Origin: Acanthopleura granulata
Taxonomy: Eukaryota > Mollusca > Polyplacophora > Chitonida > Chitonidae
Assembly (NCBI GenBank): GCA_016165875.1
Contig: JABBOT010000016.1
Span: 4,920,327 to 4,984,326, forward strand
Direction: 5' to 3'
Length of the DNA stretch: 64,000 bases
The notes under the pieces are model-generated. The model was not told where the DNA came from, searched no databases, and saw only the letters and a program-made list of their open reading frames with translations. Numbering within the stretch: position 1 is the stretch's first letter; the number at the start of each line of letters is the position of its first letter. Shown one piece after another: positions 58,001 through 64,000 of this stretch. The position numbers were made by a program, and so were the translations under genes.

Positions 58001-60017
58001 ATCAGAGTTAACATTTATTTCGTATCTTGTAATAGCTAATTTGAACCAGACACTTGATTTTGGGGGATGGGGAAGGGGCATTTTCAAGAAGCATATACAT
58101 GTATACTAAACCAAAAATCCAGCAACTTGCGGATGATCTTGGGTTTCCCCGAGCTCTGTCTGGTATCCTACCACCATAATGCTGGCCGCTGTCGTATAAG
58201 TCAAATATTCTTGAGAACGGCTTAAAACACCAATCAAATAAATAAATAAATGAATCGAAAATAACATATTTCTCTAAAACTCAACATTAAAAATCATATG
58301 AAGCTGGTCAACAAATTTCTTTCATAACAGAATGAAGATTGTCCACAAAGCTGCAAATGTTTCAGGATATTTGTTTAATAATATGCTCATTAAAATTCTA
58401 TGATAGCAAACAAATGCCTGCAGGCTATCATGTGCATAAAACCACTGTTAAGTTACCCTGAAACAGAAGACAGAGAGATAGAAAGACCCAAAATTACAAG
58501 TGAGCTTTGATTGGAAACCATGAAAGCATAACATATGTACTGTTTTGTAATATTCATAAAATATTAAAGTTAAATATGTTCATATCCTGTTATCCCATTA
58601 AATCAACTTATGAAGCTTAGTTTTGCGGGGAAACAAAAGTTTATATATATCAGGGTGTTCATAAGTAGCCAGCAGGAGGCGATTTTCGGTGGCCGTTAGT
58701 GGAAAAACCGCCGCTTATTAAAACTGGGTGGAAAATAAAAAGAAATAGGGCGTTGTTGTTCTTTCGATATTGTGAAAGAGAATGCTTGTACCTTTGAGTT
58801 TGTCGCTGTAAAAGCCTCATTTTCACACGCTTGTGCCTCTATTCTATATCTTCTGCATATCATTCAGATAACAATACCTAATTTCGTGGGACAAATTTGA
58901 TTTGATTCACACTTCCTGTGTGACTTGTGCATTGCCTGGAAATGTACAAAGGTTGTAAATGTGAGAGGCAAAGGTTTCTGTCCGTTACGTATGCTTGGGC
59001 AGTAACCCAAGGGGTCAAGGTCAAATGCGTCGACGTCATCGAAAGCAGTTCCATCGCACATGCGGCTTTAACATCACTGTAATTTTATTTTTACCTAATT
59101 CTGCCAAAGCCAGGTGCTAGGGGAGGCGTAAATTGTTACTTTTTAAACACTTACATGAGCAGAATAAACTCTAACTGGGGTAAATTGACAAGAGGCCGGA
59201 TGAGTGTTCACTTGCCAGCTGTCACACTGTCTGTAGCCTTTCGTATTTAAAAATTTGTCAACAAAACAAGGCAACATATTATATCATCACGTTTGAATAC
59301 AAAATGTTTTATGAATACGCATTCAAACCGTCAAATATTCGAGGTTTGTTGTTGTCACCTGCTGTCATCTGTATGAAATACGGAAAAAGGTGAAAACGGA
59401 AAACGACTTCGTCACTGGGATCTTTTAGTAAAGTTAAGTCCGTATTTTGGATGGCTGCTTGGCTTGTTTTTGAAGACATTTACCGATAAAAGTCCTCAAT
59501 CAGAAGATCGACATTTTAGAACAGGAAACACATTGTAACTCTGCGCTTACGCATTATTCCAGGCATAACTTTTTCTCTCTCACATGTCACCAGCTTTATT
59601 TATTGTTTGTGTACATCTGTGTCGCTTCTTAAAAATAGCCTTTTCGGAACTGGCGCTGTAGGGTTTTTTTTTTTTTTTTCACAATGGCTCTTCCGACCAC
59701 CTACTAGTAACGCCCCGTAATTCATGGCTTATGTACTAGTGGTATATAAGTCTAAGAGTCTCCAAGACACTTGGATTCGTTTTAAAATAAAAAAAATATT
59801 CTGAAAAATTCTGTCACTTACTAAAGAGACCCAGGAAACCATGTCCAAAACCCCTTGTTCCAAATCTAAGTCCTGGACATCGATGATACTGAGATCGACG
59901 TTGACCTTGATGGTATCACTGACATTCAGGACGGGCCGGATGTCTTGATTGTACGGTGAGAAGAGGTCGTCATACAGCCTGGCTTCTGAGGCTGAAGCCA
60001 GTGATGGGGAAGAAAAC
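55034..60017 (-). CDS. acetylcholine-binding-protein-like (Cys-loop ligand-binding domain only), 5' exon missing
   Basis: Three minus-strand exons join in frame: 60,017-59,822, 56,137-56,028 and 55,481-55,034, giving 250 residues after an unfound first exon. Splice sites are TTTCAG|G, TTA|GTAAGT, TATCAG|A, CT|GTGAGT and TTGCAG|A. The 110-nt middle exon equals the usual size of nicotinic-receptor exon 4. Ligand-loop residues are kept: loop D Trp (VSWVSLTWTDHFLRW), loop A (IWVPDVVIYN), loop B Trp (CRLKFMSWTYDG) and loop C YSCCPESY with the vicinal cysteines. The signature Cys loop is C-x10-C, shorter than the C-x13-C of receptors, and lacks FPF. After loop C there are no receptor transmembrane helices. 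The chain ends in a 17-residue hydrophobic stretch (LCHICCVVFLSSIMLVF) preceded by small residues (NAAASNA), as in GPI-anchor signals. It probably binds acetylcholine-like ligands outside the cell; a channel is excluded unless other exons exist. Glycosylation sites NVS and NVT are present. Confidence 0.82.
55500..55608 (-). repeat. SINE-A-like 3' fragment in an intron
   Basis: TTATTTATTTATTTATTTTA then TACTCAAGAACATTTCATTG. It lies directly upstream of the last receptor-like exon. Confidence 0.6.
55620..55924 (+). repeat. SINE-A, full length
   Basis: The head GGGTCCTCCATGGCCGTGG and GTGGGTTCAAGTC (box B) lead to the CCAACCAAATAAATAAATAA tail. It lies in the intron between the last two receptor-like exons. 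Confidence 0.85.
56440..56635 (-). repeat. SINE-A copy, middle deleted
   Basis: TTTATTTATTTATTTTTTAT tail, CATTTATACGATGGTAGCCA, then straight to GGCCGGAGAGGAGGCCAGCT and the head. Confidence 0.8.
57075..57210 (-). repeat. repeat M copy
   Basis: GAGTCAATTTACCTCAAGTT, ACTGTTCATG twice, and CCCATGGCTTAAACAAAATT. Confidence 0.65.
57211..58115. other. intron of the receptor-like gene, no feature recognised
   Basis: AT-rich. ORFs at 57,225-57,422 and 57,598-57,831 have no recognisable domain. Confidence 0.35.
58119..58257 (+). repeat. SINE-A 3' part
   Basis: CCAGCAACTTGCGGATGATC to CACCAATCAAATAAATAAAT. Confidence 0.85.
58260..59060. other. intron of the receptor-like gene, no feature recognised
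   Basis: AT-rich with short ORFs only. No additional receptor-like exon was seen on the minus strand. Confidence 0.35.
59065..59237 (+). repeat. repeat M copy
   Basis: CTTTAACATCACTGTAATTT, TACCTAATTCTGCCAAAGCC and ACTGGGGTAAATTGACAAGA. Confidence 0.7.
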
Positions 60018-60309
60018 CTGAAAGAAAAAAAAAAGAGAAAAATACGTATACGTGAAATGCACAGGCGTCTGGCCTTGATTGCGGATTGGGGGTAATTCCA
60101 ATGTACATGCCTATAAATAGTGCCAAATTTTACGTCCCGCATAGCACCATGGCTTAAGCAGGACTGGATAAAAAAACAGAATCTGATGAGGTAGTGGCTC
60201 TGCTGGTTAGTACAAATTTATCACGGAATCGATTACATAATTATGTACGTAGGCATATAATCGATAATGGACAATGAAGCGTGAAAATCAACACTACGAA
60301 ATATGCATC

Positions 60310-60680
60310 ACTTGTACCACAAATCGGACAAAAACTGTAACGGTGTTAGAATTTTGAGAGAAACATTAACATATACTGAATATATAGACAGACAGACGGC
60401 CAACCGATCATCGAAATGGACAATCGATCCTACGGTCTTGATGCAGTCTGCACTTCAACCAAGTTTCGTTGAAGTCGGACAGGTCTTCAGGAGTAGCTCT
60501 TTGAAGGAAATGTTAAAGCTGTGAATGAACGGACAGACACACGGACAACACATCCTCGAAACTGAAAATCGATGCTACGAATTATGTGCCTTGATGCAGT
60601 CTACACTTCAACCAAGTTTCGTTGAATTCGGACAAAAACTGTTGAAGTAGCATGTTGAAAGAAAAGTTAACAGACGCCAG
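60310..60680 (+). repeat. tandem pair of a 'CAAGTTTCGTTGAA' repeat
   Basis: ACTTCAACCAAGTTTCGTTG occurs at about 60,451 and 60,608. Each is preceded by TTGATGCAGTCT and followed by TCGGACA and a GAAAGAAAAGTTAA-like end. ACGGACAGACAC words lie between. Confidence 0.65.
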
Positions 60681-60821
60681 ACTTGTTAGCGCGTAAGTTC
60701 TTTTGAACTAGTACAGCTAAATATGACATGGTATTTCGTACGTATGGATACATTTAACACTGTATGAAGTACATGTATTTAATGAAGGTGCATGAAACCT
60801 TGCAGCTAAACTTCCTGTATC

Positions 60822-61061
60822 AGACGGGTAGCGTAATAACAGCGTAATGACGCAGGTGCATCTCACCAATGTAATCGCTTTGAGTTGAGGCCCACCTCAC
60901 GCTGCCTTCATTTTCGTCGTATGTGGGAAGGTCCGCGACCTGCGGATGGCCGTGGGTTGCCCATGGGCTCTGCCCCGGTTTCCTTCCACCATAATACTGG
61001 CTGCCGTTGTATAAGTGAAATATTCTTCAGCACAACATAAAATACCTATCAAATAAACAAT
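60822..61061 (+). repeat. SINE-A, near full length
   Basis: GACGCAGGTGCATCTCACCA and GAGTTGAGGCCCACC on the head side; tail shortened to AAATAAACAA. Confidence 0.8.
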
Positions 61062-61611
61062 ACTGCCGATGATCGGTTTCGCGAACGTTTATACCAATTG
61101 TTCTATTCCCAAAGTTTGAGTGTTGGAAAATGCTGTTCTGGTGTTAAATTGTCTGAGTGGCCCTGTACCGCGGATTTCTGAGGAGCCGATCAGTGCCAAA
61201 CCTAAAATTATTTTCCAAAAATAAATGCCCTACGTAAACACGAGATTCTGGAGATTTTGCGTTGAAGAGTAATATTTGCACCTGATCATGACGAGATAAA
61301 ACTCTGTTGGCTCGCAGACCTATCAAGCTATTTGGGGAAAATCTACCTTAACCTACATTAACTGTATCCCAGAATTTCTGCGCAGAATTCCGCAAGGCTT
61401 TCGGCTGACTTAACAAGAGCTTTCCAGTCGACGGTCATGTGCCTTAAATTTGAGTGGGTCAGACTTATATACGTGTCTATGGCTTACATGATATATCTAT
61501 AGGTACATAGTCTTGCCTTAGCAGAAACCATGATACCAACTGCAAGCGCTCGCATGCAGTACGAATGTGTATAATCTATAAAACCACAGCCTAGAAAGTA
61601 AAACCAGAGCA

Positions 61612-61757
61612 AGTCGTACGTGGGAAGGCATGTCAGTAACCTGCGGATGGTCATCGGTTTTTTCCTGGGCTCTGCCCGGTTTCCTCCACAGTGTTGGCCG
61701 CCGTTATAAGTGAAATATTCATGAGTACGGTGTAAAAAAACCAAAGAAATAACTAAA
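61612..61757 (+). repeat. SINE-A 3' part
   Basis: CGTACGTGGGAAGGCATGTC through GGCCGCCGTTATAAGTGAAA; diverged tail. Confidence 0.8.
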
Positions 61758-61774
61758 ACCAAAGGGAAGACGAC

Positions 61775-61875
61775 AGTGTTACAGTTGGCAAATGGTCACA
61801 CGCCGCCAAAGAAATCCTGGCATCTTGTCGATTTATACCTTAGTTGGGATTTTGTTCTATAACTGTTCATAAATG
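61775..61875 (-). repeat. repeat M fragment
   Basis: CGACAGTGTTACAGTTGGCA, TTGTCGATTTATACCTTAGT and AACTGTTCATAAATGG. Confidence 0.6.
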
Positions 61876-62357
61876 GGCCATAGTGATTTTATATATTTCC
61901 ATGGATATATATGCATATCTATCCTATACCTTATAAAAAGTTCGTTTTCTTTCCTGGTGTGGGGAAAGGGCATAAGAAAAAACAAAAAAAACTTCTCATT
62001 TTCTACACCTTTATTTTCCAGCTGCAGTTTCGAACTTTGGTTCTCAGTAGGTACACTTAGTGTTAGCATTGTGAAATGACAGCGAAAGTTCGAAATTGCA
62101 GTTGGAATATAACGATGTAGAAAGTGAGAAGGTTTTTGTTATTTTTTATACGTATATTTATGGACAGATAAATATATATAGGTCTATTATAATGGGATTA
62201 TCAACCTACCACATAACACCTTCTGTATGCCAATGTGTGCACAGTATAAGGTAGGTGTCGAAGTTATTTCAGACTGATCTTCACCAGGCTCGACCTTTCT
62301 CTCTGCATATATTGGTGATCTGTTAACTTTAAACAACCCGTGTACAACAGTCTGTGA

Positions 62358-62536
62358 AAGAAATATATCCACCTTCGCTAGCTTTAAAGGAAACTACAGC
62401 TACTCCAGATGGTACATCGTACGTGGACTTGGACCTGTACACAGACCACAACTGGTTCCTGTCTCGCCGACTTCACGAAACTAGGGATAGTTCCTATTTT
62501 CGCATCGTGAGTCACCCTCACTTGGATATTACCTAG
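62358..62536 (+). pseudogene. Penelope-like/retroelement reverse-transcriptase scrap
   Basis: The frame gives LKETTATPDGTSYVDLDLYT, then RLHETRDSSYFRIVSHPHLD. This matches the SYLDLxI...LYDKRDxFxFxIVNxPxLD stretch found near the end of many animal reverse-transcriptase-domain elements. About 55 codons survive, with no core motif and a stop soon after, so it is a fragment. Confidence 0.55.
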
Positions 62537-63049
62537 TTTTGGACTTATGCGACCGTGAAGCAGATTTCTGGTTTAACTTCCATGTTATTTTGACAATGTT
62601 TTCATCGCCGTGTTTCTTGGCGAGCAAAGTGTGTCGGCGCGAGCAAAACAGCTAATGCCCGGATGTCTGAGGCCTTGAATACGTGGGGTATAAACATCGA
62701 AAGAACCACAAAAGCACACGGACAAGGCAGACAGTTTCGTTTTTCGTATTGTGAATTACCCTTACCTGATAAACAATATACACTGTACCTAAGAGTCTGA
62801 GATGTGAGGGAGTACATATCTCACTTTGAAGCATTAGTTAGATCTTGTGTGTTGTATATAACGAGGCCAATCAACATCACAACTTCTACTACGGGAGACA
62901 CTAGGATAGTCAAGGACATTCCATTAAACGCCTTCACTCGAAGTCCATTCAATTTTACAATGAACAAACCTTACTGGTTTAATACGAAGGGAGTATTTTC
63001 ATCGTGTTGAATAACATTGCCACGTTGGAATTAAGAACAGTTCCAACAG

Positions 63050-63350
63050 AAGCGCAACTGAGACTCATAATTTTCTTAACGACGGCATGGTTCACACGAT
63101 TCGGATGCAGATTTAAGTCATCCGCCTTGCACATTCATTGCGTGTTTTCGCCATCACTGAAACACTGTCGACAGCATCTCTTTGTATTAATCCGTCCTAA
63201 TTTCTCGCTTTATATACTTTCTTAGTTCTTTGGTCGTTTGTGTTAAACGTTGTTTTGGAAACTGGTCTTGCGATAACTGACATGCACGGAACGCCCATTT
63301 CTGGTTGACGTCGGGTATAAGAATGTCTGTTTCGATGCCTGAGTATATCC
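63050..63350 (+). repeat. repeat R copy, the longest in the window
   Basis: Aligns with 12,990-13,260 from GTCATCCGCCTTGCACATTC through ATTAATCCGTCCTAATTTCT, GAAACTGGTCTTGCGATAAC and CGGAACGCCCATTTCTGGTT. Confidence 0.7.
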
Positions 63351-63407
63351 CGTTAGATGTGATAATAGCTCGGACGCCTGTGGTTGAAACAAAGATGTAG
63401 CTGTATC

Positions 63408-64000
63408 TGCTTTTTACTGCATGTATCCTCCAGTTTGTGCCCTCATACGTGTGTGTGGACGTCGGGGTTTGTTTTGTTTTTGCATGCAAAACGGCTCTTT
63501 ATTGCATGTATCTTTCAGCTTGGGCTCTCTACTGCATGTGCGTGGTCCTTGGTTTTGTTGATGTAATTGGATCTTTGTAGCAATTTTATTGCATGTGTCC
63601 TCTTGCGTGTGATTTACTGCATGTATCAAGCTACTCGCGCTTTTTAGTGCACGTATCCTCCTGTTTGTGTTTTCACTCAATGTACCCGCTGCTTGTGCTT
63701 TTTGCTGTGTATATCCTCCTGTTTGTGTTTTCACTCAGTGTGCCCTTCTGCTTGTGCTTTTTGCTGTATGTCTCGTCAGGCTTGTGCTTTTTGTTGCACG
63801 TATCCTCCTGTTTGTGTTTTCACTCAGCATGCCCTCCTGCTTGTGCTTTTTGCTGCACGTATCCTCCTGTTTGTGTTTTCACTCAATGTACCCCCTGCTT
63901 GTGCTTTTTGCTGTGTATATCCTCCTGTTTGTGTTTTCACTCAGTTTGCCCTCCTGCTTGTGCTTTTTGCTGTATGTCTCGTCAGGCTTGTGCTTTTTAC
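63408..64000. repeat. 30-nt minisatellite running off the window
   Basis: Two alternating subunits of about 30 nt, CTTGTGCTTTTTGCTGCACG and TTTGTGTTTTCACTCAGTGT, each followed by CCTCCTG-like text, become regular from about 63,640. The units before that are looser (TTTTACTGCATGTATCCTCC). Because 30 is a multiple of three, minus-strand frames stay open (ENTNRR, QTGGY repeats), but stops occur and no start or domain supports a protein. Confidence 0.8.

Noticed and set aside
55034..60017. A nicotinic receptor channel subunit
   Set aside because: No transmembrane helices follow loop C; the ORF ends in a short hydrophobic tail and a stop.
60018..60142. Using the ORF upstream of 60,017 (hydrophobic FLFFFSF) as the signal peptide of the receptor-like gene
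   Set aside because: That stretch is the polypyrimidine tract before a good TTTCAG acceptor; the real first exon was not found.
63640..64000. CRISPR-like regular repeats
   Set aside because: The 30-nt units are contiguous with no unique spacers, and the genome is animal.

Overview
The window looks like a gene-sparse stretch of a lophotrochozoan animal genome, most likely a mollusc (inference). The grounds are spliced genes with GT-AG introns, a gene of the acetylcholine-binding-protein / nicotinic-receptor ligand-domain family, dense tRNA-derived SINEs ending in AAATAAATAAAT, MITE-like elements, a decayed hAT transposon, an internally deleted LINE and long microsatellites. No bacterial, viral or organellar gene was seen.

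Layout. 1-6.4 kb: SINE fragments, a decayed exon of the peptide family described below (0.9-1.15 kb) and a hAT transposase fossil (3.0-5.0 kb, minus strand). 6,400-22,068 and 22,082-37,561 are two near-identical copies of one ~15.5 kb segment, separated by a run of 13 N. Copy 1 runs into the gap and copy 2 starts directly after it, so the pair is best read as two overlapping contig ends (probably two haplotypes) that were not merged, not as a biological duplication. Both copies carry a LINE remnant, then the start of a plus-strand array of small secreted cysteine-rich peptide genes, here called A, B and C. Exon 2 of C lies only beyond copy 2 (38,940-39,118). 39-51 kb is mostly SINEs and other repeats plus an odd GTCGT-rich tract (45.4-46.2 kb). 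51,240-51,974 (minus) is an intronless gene for a secreted protein with a duplicated cysteine/aromatic module. 55,034-60,017 (minus) holds three exons of an acetylcholine-binding-protein-like gene. 60-64 kb has repeats, a Penelope-like reverse-transcriptase scrap and a 30-bp minisatellite running off the edge.

The most interesting system is the A/B/C family. Each gene has a TATA box about 50-60 nt before the ATG, one exon for signal peptide plus pro-region, a phase-1 intron, and a second exon encoding a basic domain with the spacing C-x2-C-x7-C-x4-C. Signal, pro-region motif, cysteine domain, splice phase, promoter and parts of the 3' flank are all shared, so these are true paralogues. I do not recognise the family. 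A secreted two-disulfide peptide (hormone, cytokine-like or antimicrobial) is the plausible class. Allowing for the assembly overlap the locus holds three intact genes and at least one decayed relative, not six.
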